From: an uncultured Clostridia bacterium
Lineage (GTDB): Bacteria; Bacillota; Clostridia; Christensenellales; Borkfalkiaceae
DNA: 12,349 nucleotides
Direction: 5' to 3'
Assembly (NCBI GenBank): GCA_947629875.1
Contig: CANRFK010000158.1
Location: 1-12,349, forward strand
Shown here piece by piece: positions 6,060 through 12,349 of the stretch. Below the pieces are notes generated by a model, which was not told the DNA's origin, made no database searches, and saw only the letters and a list, made by a program, of their open reading frames with translations. Every line of letters begins with the position of its first letter. Position 1 is the first letter of the stretch. Position numbers and translations under genes: made by a program.

Positions 6060-7196
6060 ATGCTCACTGTCATTCTCTGCGCCGCGGGAAGCGGCACGCG
6101 GGCGAACCTGCCCGAAAACAAAATCCTGCACGATTTGGGCGGCATGCCCGTCCTCGCGCACTCCCTCTCGGCGTTTGCGCCATACACGGACGAAATGCTC
6201 GTCGCCTGCCGCAAGGAGGACGAACCCCGCGTTCTCCCCCTTCTTTCGCAGTTCCCGCAGGCGCGCACCGTCCTCGGCGGCGAAACGAGAACGGACAGCG
6301 TTTGGGCTTGTTTGAAGGAGACCCACGGCGACGCCGTCCTCATCCACGACGCCGCGCGCCCCTTCGTCACGCCCAAAATCATCGAGGACTGCATCGAAAG
6401 CGTGGAAGCATACGGCAGCGGCATCTGCGCCCTGCCCGCAACGGATACTATCGTGCTCACGGAGGGCGGCTACCAAACGCCCAAACGTGACAGCGTTTTC
6501 ACAGTCCAGACCCCGCAGGGCTTCCGCACCGCCCCCCTTCGCGCCGCCTATGAAAAGGCGATGGAGAGCAAAGAGCCCTTCACCGACGACAGCGGCATTT
6601 ACGCCCGCTACATCGAGCCGCCCCACCTCTTTCTCGGCGACCCCGCCAACAAAAAACTCACATACGCTGCCGATTTTGCGCCCGCAGAGCGCGTCGGCTT
6701 CGGCGTCGACACCCACGCCTTCGAACATCAGGAGGAGATCGACCGCGGCATCGCGCGGCTCAACCTGAACTACATCACCCTTTGCGGCGTCGTCATTCCG
6801 TCCAACCGCGCCCTCAAAGCGCACAGCGACGGCGACGTGCCCGTCCACGCCCTCATGGACGCCCTCCTCTCTGCCATCGGCGAGCGGGACATCGGCTACC
6901 ACTTCCCCGATACCGACCCCAAATACAGGGGCGCAAACAGCATGGAAATGCTGCAAGAAGTCGTAAAAATGGTACATGGGGTCGGATTTTCCGTGAAGAA
7001 TGTGAGCATTTCCATTCTGTGCGAACTCCCCCGCCTCTCGCCCTATATCGAGAAGATGCGCGAAAACCTGCGCCGCGCCCTCGGCTGCGAAACTGTCGCC
7101 ATCGCGGCGGGCACCAACGAGAAGCTCGGCTACATCGGCGAAGGCCGCGGCATCACCGCCTATTCGACCGTACTCCTTGCAAGGAGCGCAAAATGA
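6060..7196 (+). CDS. ispDF: Bifunctional IspD/IspF (MEP cytidylyltransferase and MEcPP synthase)
   Basis: 378 residues joining two consecutive MEP-pathway enzymes. Residues 1-210 are IspD, which makes CDP-methylerythritol from MEP and CTP. It shows the nucleotide-binding LCAAGSGTR, IHDAARPFV, ATDTIV, QTPQGFR and TDDSGIY motifs. Residues 211-378 are IspF, which cyclises CDP-ME 2-phosphate to MEcPP. It starts RVGFGVDTHAF, with metal ligands D217, H219 and H255 (AHSDGD). The intervening enzyme IspE is not in the window. The C-terminal IspF signature reads GEGRG (360-364) where the family normally has GRGEG, so R and E are exchanged. The start is supported by AAGGA at 6050-6054. The stop overlaps the next start by ATGA, implying translational coupling to the NERD gene. 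Fused IspDF is best known from alpha- and epsilon-proteobacteria. Confidence 0.97.
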   Translation: MLTVILCAAGSGTRANLPENKILHDLGGMPVLAHSLSAFAPYTDEMLVACRKEDEPRVLPLLSQFPQARTVLGGETRTDSVWACLKETHGDAVLIHDAARPFVTPKIIEDCIESVEAYGSGICALPATDTIVLTEGGYQTPKRDSVFTVQTPQGFRTAPLRAAYEKAMESKEPFTDDSGIYARYIEPPHLFLGDPANKKLTYAADFAPAERVGFGVDTHAFEHQEEIDRGIARLNLNYITLCGVVIPSNRALKAHSDGDVPVHALMDALLSAIGERDIGYHFPDTDPKYRGANSMEMLQEVVKMVHGVGFSVKNVSISILCELPRLSPYIEKMRENLRRALGCETVAIAAGTNEKLGYIGEGRGITAYSTVLLARSAK

Positions 7197-7873
7197 GCGG
7201 CAAACTTCTCATCGTCATCGGCGTGATCGCGGTCGCGCTGGTACTCGGCGCAGCCGTCATCCTCATTGTGCTTTTGCATAAGCCCGCTTCGCGGCGCGCC
7301 CCCGAGCCCCGCAAGAGCGCGGGCGAGCGCAAGGGCGAACTCGGGGAAAGGCAGATCGGCGCGCTCCTCAACGCCTGTATGCTCCCGGGCGACGCCCTCT
7401 TCAACAACGTCATATTGAGCAGCAAGCGGACGGGCTCCTCCACCGAGATCGACCACGTCCTCGTCTCCACGCGCGGCGTGTTCGTCATCGAGACCAAGAA
7501 CCGCTCGGGCGACATCTACGGCGACGACGAATGGGAGGAGTGGACGCAGATCCTCGGCAGGGGCGACATCCGCCACACGTTCTATTCCCCCGTCAAGCAG
7601 AACGAGGGGCACGTCTCCTTCGTCCGCGCGGTCACGGGCGCGCGCGCCGTCGAAGGCGCCGTCGTCTTTCTGTCGGGAAATTTGGAACACGTGAAGAGCA
7701 GCTTCGTCTATACACCCGCCCGGCTCAGGACATACCTCGCCCTCTGCCCGCAGACGCTCTCCGTGCGCGAACGCGACGACGCGGCGGAAAGGCTTCGGGC
7801 GCGCATCGGCGAAAACACCGTCACCGCCGAGGAACACGAGGAGTACGTCCGCCGCCGCCACGGCGGCGCCTGA
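7193..7873 (+). CDS. Membrane-anchored NERD-domain protein
   Basis: 226 residues. A hydrophobic segment at about 5-28 (LLIVIGVIAVALVLGAAVIL) should anchor the N-terminus in the membrane, and a basic, Arg-rich stretch follows it. Residues about 45-165 form a NERD (nuclease-related) domain: GERKGELGERQI, then STEIDHVLVSTRGVFVIETK and SPVKQNEGH. D87, E100 and K102 match the D...ExK core of this PD-(D/E)XK-like fold. The C-terminus is charged and has no second domain. The start at 7193 is set by AAGGAG (7181-7186) and by the ATGA overlap with ispDF; longer in-frame reading to the left lies inside ispDF and is rejected. The substrate of stand-alone NERD proteins is generally unknown, so no function beyond possible nucleic-acid processing is claimed. 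Confidence 0.9.
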   Translation: MSGKLLIVIGVIAVALVLGAAVILIVLLHKPASRRAPEPRKSAGERKGELGERQIGALLNACMLPGDALFNNVILSSKRTGSSTEIDHVLVSTRGVFVIETKNRSGDIYGDDEWEEWTQILGRGDIRHTFYSPVKQNEGHVSFVRAVTGARAVEGAVVFLSGNLEHVKSSFVYTPARLRTYLALCPQTLSVRERDDAAERLRARIGENTVTAEEHEEYVRRRHGGA

Positions 7874-7987
7874 CCTTGCCCCGCCGCCACGGGCGCCCCT
7901 CATTCCGCGCCCATTGCCTGCCCCGTTGCGCGCGGCGGAGAACGGGCGGAAGGCTTCCCCCGCATCGCGCCCCCGCGCTGCAATCGT

Positions 7988-8043
7988 GTCATCTCGCCCG
8001 AGCGGAGCGGCGCACGAAGTAGCATCGCCGAGGAAATCTCTAC
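7988..8043. repeat. Interspersed hairpin repeat, diverged (copy 9)
   Basis: GTCATCTCGCCCGAGCGGAG starts it and GAGGAAATCTCTAC ends it, matching the ends of the copies at 4091-4135 and 5434-5500. The terminal 5-mers ATCTC (7991-7995) and GAAAT (8033-8037) pair at four of five positions. This is the only copy in the window with an unpaired base in the terminal stem. It shows that the repeat is dispersed beyond the rpoB-rqcP gap. Confidence 0.65.
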
Positions 8044-8146
8044 GTCCATGTCCCTCCCCGCAGTCCGGCCAAGCCCCCCCGTTGCTTCTTGAAAAAACAA
8101 CACATACCCCCCGCGAAGAAAGAGATACGGCCGCGCGCCGAAAAAA

Positions 8147-8213
8147 TTTCTTTCCCCCGCCCCGCGCACATTCCCCCCGAAGGGGGGAATGTGCGCGGGG
8201 CGGGGGAAAGAAA
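8147..8213. repeat. Perfect 32-bp inverted repeat with 3-nt loop
   Basis: The left arm 8147-8178 and right arm 8182-8213 are fully complementary around a GAA loop; every one of the 32 pairs was checked. The stem is very GC-rich in its centre, including CCCCCC/GGGGGG next to the loop. It ends 17 nt before the radA Shine-Dalgarno site. Read on the minus strand, the stem is followed at once by six T (complement of 8146-8141), which looks like an intrinsic terminator for leftward transcription. On the plus strand it is followed by an A-rich stretch. It would form a very stable hairpin in any transcript crossing from the NERD gene to radA. Confidence 0.9.
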
Positions 8214-8241
8214 AAGATGAAAAACCTTATAGGAGAAAGCT

Positions 8242-9588
8242 ATGCCGAAAACACAATTTGTCTGCGCCGAATGCGGTTACACGAGTCCCAAGTGGTTAGG
8301 GCGTTGCCCCGACTGCGGAAAGTTCAACACCCTCGCGGAGGAAGCGATAGCCCCCGAGCCCGCCAAAAAATCGGCGCGCCCCGCCTTTACTTCCAAGCCC
8401 CTTCCCCTCTCGCAGGTGAAGTTTGAAACGTACGAGCGCGTCTCCTCGGGCATCTCGGAGCTCGACGTGGTTTTAGGGGGCGGCATCGTCCGCGGCTCGT
8501 TGGTTCTCGTCGGCGGCGATCCCGGCGTCGGCAAATCCACCCTCCTCACCGAGGTCGCGGCGCACCTTGCAAAGGAGCACAAAGTTCTCTATCTCTCGGC
8601 CGAAGAGAGCTGCTCGCAGGTCAAACTCCGCTGCGAACGGCTCAACCTCAATTCCGACAATCTTCTCCTTCTCAATGAGACGTGCATCGAGAACGCCGAG
8701 GAACATTTTTACGACGCCGAATACGTCGTCATCGACAGTATTCAGGCGGTCTACACCGAGACGCTCACCTCTGCCGCGGGATCGGTGGGACAAGTCCGCG
8801 AGTGCGCCGCAAAACTCATGCGCATCGCAAAATCGCGCGGCGTCACCTTCTTCATCATCGGCCATGTCACGAAGGAGGGCACGCTCGCGGGTCCCAAGGT
8901 TTTGGAGCACATCATGGACGCCGTTTTGTATTTCGAGGGCGAGCGCACGGAGAACTTCAAGATCTTACGCGCCGTCAAAAACCGCTTCGGCTCGGTGCAG
9001 GAAGTGGGCGTGTTCGAGATGACGGGCGAGGGCATCTACGGGCTCACCGACTATTCCTCCCTCTTTTTATCGGACAGCCGCGGCGTCGCGGCGGGCGCCG
9101 TCGTCACGCCGAGTGAGACGGGCAACCGCTGCATGATGGTGGAGATCCAAACCCTCATGGCAAAGACGAACTACGGCCTTCCCCGCAGAATGTCGCTGGG
9201 GGTAGATTTGAACCGCCTCATCGTGCTCGTCGCCGTTCTCGAAAAGCGGTGCGGCTTGCCGCTCGGCATGCAGGATATTTACCTGAATGCCATGGGCGGC
9301 ATCCGTTTGAACGAGCCCAGCGCCGACCTTGCCGTGTGCGCCGCGCTCGCCTCGGCGGAAAAGATGATCCCCGTGGAAAAATTCACGGCGGTGTTCGGGG
9401 AAGTGGGTCTCACGGGTGAAGTCCGCGGCGTAAATTTTGCCGAACGCCGCGTGAACGAATGCCTGAAAATGGGCTTCAAGCGCGTCATTCTCCCCGCCAA
9501 AAACATAAAGGCCTGCGAAAAATTCCGCGATAAAATCACCCTCGTCCCCGTCACCTACGTCTCCCAAATGATCAAAGCGCTGTTCTGA
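8242..9588 (+). CDS. radA: DNA repair protein RadA (Sms)
   Basis: 448 residues, the usual length for RadA, a RecA-like ATPase and helicase that promotes branch migration during homologous recombination. The N-terminal C4 zinc finger uses C8, C11, C22 and C25 (CAECGYTSPKWLGRCPDC). The RecA-like core has Walker A GGDPGVGKST (91-100) and the RadA-specific KNRFG motif (246-250). The C-terminal Lon-protease-like domain, which is non-proteolytic in RadA, includes MGGIRLNEPSADLAV. The start is set by AGGAG (8231-8235) six nt upstream. A long perfect hairpin lies just before the gene. In many Bacillota radA is followed by disA; here an McrBC cassette follows instead. Confidence 0.98.
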   Translation: MPKTQFVCAECGYTSPKWLGRCPDCGKFNTLAEEAIAPEPAKKSARPAFTSKPLPLSQVKFETYERVSSGISELDVVLGGGIVRGSLVLVGGDPGVGKSTLLTEVAAHLAKEHKVLYLSAEESCSQVKLRCERLNLNSDNLLLLNETCIENAEEHFYDAEYVVIDSIQAVYTETLTSAAGSVGQVRECAAKLMRIAKSRGVTFFIIGHVTKEGTLAGPKVLEHIMDAVLYFEGERTENFKILRAVKNRFGSVQEVGVFEMTGEGIYGLTDYSSLFLSDSRGVAAGAVVTPSETGNRCMMVEIQTLMAKTNYGLPRRMSLGVDLNRLIVLVAVLEKRCGLPLGMQDIYLNAMGGIRLNEPSADLAVCAALASAEKMIPVEKFTAVFGEVGLTGEVRGVNFAERRVNECLKMGFKRVILPAKNIKACEKFRDKITLVPVTYVSQMIKALF

Positions 9589-9633
9589 AAGAGCGGCCGC
9601 GAATATTTTGCCGAAAAGGCGCACTGTCCCCCA

Positions 9634-9662
9634 TTGAAAGTTGCGGGGCAATGTGCTATAAT
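9634..9662 (+). promoter_or_regulatory. Sigma-A promoter with extended -10 for the McrBC operon
   Basis: TTGAAA (9634-9639), a 17-nt spacer and a perfect TATAAT (9657-9662) preceded by TG at -2/-3 of the hexamer (TGCTATAAT). Transcription should start near 9669, about 25 nt before the mcrB start codon, with GAGGAG (9681-9686) as ribosome binding site. Placed 46 nt after the radA stop, it gives the cassette its own expression. No clear radA terminator precedes it. No operator-like inverted repeat was seen, so expression may be constitutive. Confidence 0.85.
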
Positions 9663-9693
9663 ACATAAAAACACGATTACGAGGAGAGAACTT

Positions 9694-11433
9694 ATGGCAA
9701 TTCCGAAAATCACAAATCAGGATATTCTTGAAGCAATGAAATATATCGATGCGAACGGAACCCCGACGAGCAATCTCAGCTATAAATACGAACTTGTAGC
9801 CGAGGACGGGAAAAGATATGCCCCGAAATACGTGATCGCCGTAGCAGACCATCTTGCAAACGGAAGCGAAATTTCCACGGGCAGTTACAATGCGATTGAG
9901 GCGAAAAATTTTTTGACAAGCCGTGGGTTCACCGTCGAAATCAAGAAGTTTACGCTTTGTATCACGGCCGATAAGGTGGAATCGACGGATAAGAGGTTCA
10001 CGATGGATAAGTTGAGCCTCGGCGATGACAAAAAACCGCTGGATACATACCTCGAAAAAGCCGACGGCACCATCATCAGACGCACATACAACAGGAACGA
10101 ACAAAAAATCTCCAATCAGACGATGCCCCGCATTGCCTGTCAGGTTTTTGAAAAACAGCTTGCCGCTCTCCCCGCCGATGAAAAAGCGGCTTTCCCGATT
10201 TGCCAATATAATCGGAACAGCGAAATGATCCGCGGCATCTATCCCGATGTGGATGAATTCAGGAAGCACCGCAACACCATAGAGTATTTGACCTACGGTT
10301 ATGATAACGGCAGACAATTCGTTCTTTACTGTTGGAACATCTTTTCAACAATTTATTTTGTACAGGAATGCTTAAAGCGGTTTGGCGGGCAGGGCGACCG
10401 ATTTATCCTGATCTATCGGGAAAAGGATGAAAAGGAAGCGGCGGCCGCCGCGGAAGCCGCCGAAACACAGGCGGAGGCGCCCGACCCCGAGGTGGGCAGC
10501 TACCGACATCCTTACTCCTATGTGCTCGCCGAGGCAAAGAATATCATCCTTCGGGGCGCGCCGGGGACGGGAAAATCGTATTTGGCAAAGGAGATCGCCG
10601 CCGATATCGTCAGCAACGGGCAGTGCGAAAATTATGCACAGCTCGATGACGAGCAGAAAAAACAGGTGGAATTCGTGCAGTTTCATCCGAGTTACGACTA
10701 CTCCGACTTCGTAGAAGGGCTCCGCCCGCGGATGAAACAGGACGGCACGATGGGTTTTGAACTTCGGGACGGTATATTCAAGAGTTTCGTCGGGCGCGCA
10801 CGAAAAAATTTCGAAAATTACCAAGAGACCGGCGAAGGCGCGGCGCTCAAAAATTACGTCTTTATCATCGATGAGATCAACCGCGGCGAGATCTCTAAAA
10901 TATTCGGCGAACTGTTCTTCGCCATCGATCCCGGCTATCGGGGCAGGGCGGGCGAAGTCTCCACGCAGTACGCAAATTTGCACACCGATCCCGAAGAAAA
11001 ATTTTACATCCCCGAAAACGTCTACATCATCGGCACGATGAACGACATCGACCGTTCGGTCGACACCTTTGATTTCGCCATGCGCAGGCGCTTCCGCTTC
11101 GTGGAGATAAAGGCCGACGAGCGGTTGGAAATGCTTGACGCAATTTCAGATATGAAGGTGCGTGAAGAGGCCATCCGCCGCATGAAGCAGCTGAATGAGG
11201 CAATCGCAGCCGACGACGATCTGGGCGAAAACTACCAGATCGGGGCGGCCTATTTCTTAAAGCTGAAAACGTTGACTTTCGATGAGCTTTGGTCCGACCA
11301 TCTTCAGCCCCTTCTTCAGGAGTACGTCCGCGGAATGTACAACGATACAAACAAAATGAGCGAATTCGAAAAGGCCTATAAGGAGCAAGCACCTCTCGGG
11401 AAGGACGCGTTAGATGGAGCCACTCAGGATTAA
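9694..11433 (+). CDS. mcrB: McrB-like AAA+ GTPase of a type IV restriction system, with atypical N-terminus
   Basis: 579 residues. The AAA+ motor (about 275-560) has Walker A GAPGTGKS (288-295), Walker B FIIDEINRGEISKIFGELFF (390-409; D393, E394) and the McrB signature MNDIDRSVDTFDFAMRRRFR (449-468), where N450-x-x-D453 is the McrB-type guanine-recognition element. McrB is the GTP-driven motor that, with McrC, cuts DNA carrying modified bases. Residues 1-85 (ITNQDILEAM...KYAPKYVIAVA...NFLTSRGF) resemble the N-terminal head domain of ScoMcrA-type modification-dependent nucleases. Residues about 88-248 form a second domain I cannot name. An Ala/Glu-rich linker follows at about 249-266. The start at 9694 is chosen because of GAGGAG at 9681; the longer in-frame reading begins at a TTG that is the promoter -35. 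Base composition is more AT-rich than its neighbours, suggesting transfer. It overlaps mcrC by 20 nt. Confidence 0.92.
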   Translation: MAIPKITNQDILEAMKYIDANGTPTSNLSYKYELVAEDGKRYAPKYVIAVADHLANGSEISTGSYNAIEAKNFLTSRGFTVEIKKFTLCITADKVESTDKRFTMDKLSLGDDKKPLDTYLEKADGTIIRRTYNRNEQKISNQTMPRIACQVFEKQLAALPADEKAAFPICQYNRNSEMIRGIYPDVDEFRKHRNTIEYLTYGYDNGRQFVLYCWNIFSTIYFVQECLKRFGGQGDRFILIYREKDEKEAAAAAEAAETQAEAPDPEVGSYRHPYSYVLAEAKNIILRGAPGTGKSYLAKEIAADIVSNGQCENYAQLDDEQKKQVEFVQFHPSYDYSDFVEGLRPRMKQDGTMGFELRDGIFKSFVGRARKNFENYQETGEGAALKNYVFIIDEINRGEISKIFGELFFAIDPGYRGRAGEVSTQYANLHTDPEEKFYIPENVYIIGTMNDIDRSVDTFDFAMRRRFRFVEIKADERLEMLDAISDMKVREEAIRRMKQLNEAIAADDDLGENYQIGAAYFLKLKTLTFDELWSDHLQPLLQEYVRGMYNDTNKMSEFEKAYKEQAPLGKDALDGATQD

Positions 11434-12349
11434 GGACAACGAGCAGGTCAAGAAGGAGGAGTTCGCCAAACTCCCCCATCTTGTCCACAGAATTGCGGAT
11501 AAAACGCTGGAACGGCTTGTACAAGAGGGCGTATTTGTGTTCCCGGAGATCTTTTCCGACACCCAAGATCTTGACAAAGACCAGATGATCCTGCAAAGCG
11601 TGAATGACTCCTACCGTGCCTGCAATGTGATGGGGTTTATCGGCTGCGGCGACGAGCGGCTCATCATCGGATCGCGCTTTTGCCGTGACGGCGAAGATCA
11701 CTTTTTGCAGTATCTCCTCGGAAAAGTACTCGGGTGGCCCAATCTTGTCGACCTCGAAACCGACGCCAACGGGGATAATCAACTCTTCAATTTTTTGGTG
11801 TTCCTGTTTCCCCATTATTTGAAACAAGCCATGCGGAAGGGTCTGTTCAAAAAATATATCCGCAACCTCTATAACGACGCCAACGTGAAGGGCACGATCG
11901 ATATCGCAAGGCACATCAAACAAAACACCCCCTTCGTCGGCGATATCGCGTACGGTTGCAGAGAATTTTCCTACGACAACAGTTTAACGGAATTGGTGCG
12001 CCATACCATAGAGTTCATCAAAGGAAAGCCCTACGGAAACAAGATATTGCAAAATGTGAAGGACGAAGTAAAACTCGTTGTCAACGCAACCCCGGGCTAT
12101 GCCATCCGCAACAGGCAAAAAATCATAAACGAAAATCAAAAACACGCCGTCCGCCATGCGTATTTCAAGGAATACCTCGCCCTTCAGCGGCTGTGCCTCT
12201 TGATCCTTCGGCATCAAAAACATCAAATCGGACTGGGGCCGCGGCAAATATACGGCATTTTGTTTGACGGCGCGTGGCTCTGGGAGGAGTACGTTGCCTC
12301 TCTGATCGGCAGCAAAGAACACGATTATTTTTATCACCCCAAAAACAAA
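11414..12349 (+). CDS. mcrC: McrC-like nuclease partner (3' end cut by window)
   Basis: The first 312 residues of a protein starting MEPLRIKDNEQVKKEEF. Features match the McrC family: CGDERLIIGSRFCRDGEDHF near 79-98, FLVFLFPHYL, then KGTIDIARHIKQNTPFVGDI and SYDNSLTELVRHTIEFI, and YGILFDGAWLWEEYVASLI near the visible end. In known systems McrC joins the McrB hexamer, stimulates GTP hydrolysis and carries the PD-(D/E)XK nuclease site. The nuclease motifs normally come after the LFE/LWEEYV segment, so they lie beyond the window and cannot be checked. The start overlaps the mcrB end by 20 nt in a different frame, with GGAAGG at 11399-11404 as ribosome binding site, indicating co-transcription and coupled translation. 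Confidence 0.88.
   Translation, partial: MEPLRIKDNEQVKKEEFAKLPHLVHRIADKTLERLVQEGVFVFPEIFSDTQDLDKDQMILQSVNDSYRACNVMGFIGCGDERLIIGSRFCRDGEDHFLQYLLGKVLGWPNLVDLETDANGDNQLFNFLVFLFPHYLKQAMRKGLFKKYIRNLYNDANVKGTIDIARHIKQNTPFVGDIAYGCREFSYDNSLTELVRHTIEFIKGKPYGNKILQNVKDEVKLVVNATPGYAIRNRQKIINENQKHAVRHAYFKEYLALQRLCLLILRHQKHQIGLGPRQIYGILFDGAWLWEEYVASLIGSKEHDYFYHPKNK

Larger units (their letters stand above)
7874..8241. other. Gene-free gap between the NERD gene and radA
   Basis: No gene is supported. The gap contains one more interspersed hairpin repeat (7988-8043) and the long perfect inverted repeat at 8147-8213. No convincing sigma-A promoter for radA was found here; a TTGAAA at 8089-8094 has no matching -10. 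Confidence 0.7.

Noticed and set aside
5577..6977. Minus-strand open frame of 466 codons across rqcP and ispDF
   Set aside because: It is antisense to two clearly identified genes and has Gly/Val/Asp/Arg-rich composition with no family motifs.
6782..7192. Longer N-terminus for the NERD protein
   Set aside because: The extension lies entirely within ispDF in another frame; ATG 7193 has AAGGAG and starts directly before a membrane segment.
7160..7903. Minus-strand open frame of 247 codons
   Set aside because: Antisense shadow of the NERD gene, which has a start, ribosome binding site and domain motifs on the plus strand.
8147..8213. Ordinary intrinsic terminator of the NERD gene on the plus strand
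   Set aside because: On the plus strand it is followed by an A-rich stretch, not a T-run; the T-run is on the minus strand only.
9634..9693. Upstream TTG start for mcrB adding 20 residues
   Set aside because: That TTG is part of the -35 box and would lie upstream of the transcript start; ATG 9694 has a good ribosome binding site.
9067..10317. Minus-strand open frame of 416 codons spanning radA and mcrB
   Set aside because: It crosses two unrelated plus-strand genes and their promoter; no domain recognised.

Overview
The window reads as chromosomal DNA of a GC-rich Bacillota (Firmicutes), most likely an uncultured Clostridia lineage. The RpoB sequence is Firmicutes-like around the rifampicin pocket. 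A single-chain IspD-IspF enzyme sits close to radA, as ispD, ispF and radA do in Bacillus-type genomes, and an RqcP-type S4 protein is present. Genes have purine-rich Shine-Dalgarno sites. Both ends are cut inside genes.

Layout. (1) Positions 1-3848, minus strand: rpoB, lacking only its extreme C-terminus. (2) Positions 3849-5702: a 1.85 kb gene-free region filled with short hairpin-forming interspersed repeats, a pyrimidine-rich tract and one good sigma-A-type promoter with no obvious gene behind it. The rplJ-rplL genes that normally precede rpoB are absent. (3) Positions 5703-7873, plus strand: rqcP (ribosome quality control), a fused ispDF (MEP isoprenoid pathway) and a membrane-anchored NERD-domain protein whose start codon overlaps the ispDF stop. 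(4) Positions 7874-8241: another gene-free gap with a further repeat copy and a perfect 32-bp inverted repeat with a 3-nt loop. (5) Positions 8242-9588: radA. (6) Positions 9634-12349: a lower-GC cassette with its own strong promoter, encoding a McrB-like AAA+ GTPase with an atypical N-terminus and an overlapping McrC-like partner cut off by the window end. This is a type IV (modification-dependent) restriction module at the place where disA often follows radA.

How the parts fit. The first three blocks and radA are housekeeping functions (transcription, translation rescue, isoprenoid precursors, recombination repair). The McrBC module looks like an acquired defence cassette. The most interesting signals are: a Lys at the RpoB position equivalent to E. 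coli Arg529, a known rifamycin-resistance site; interspersed hairpins whose terminal stem bases differ between copies but still pair; the long perfect palindrome before radA; an Arg/Glu swap in the IspF C-terminal signature; and the N-terminal half of the McrB protein.
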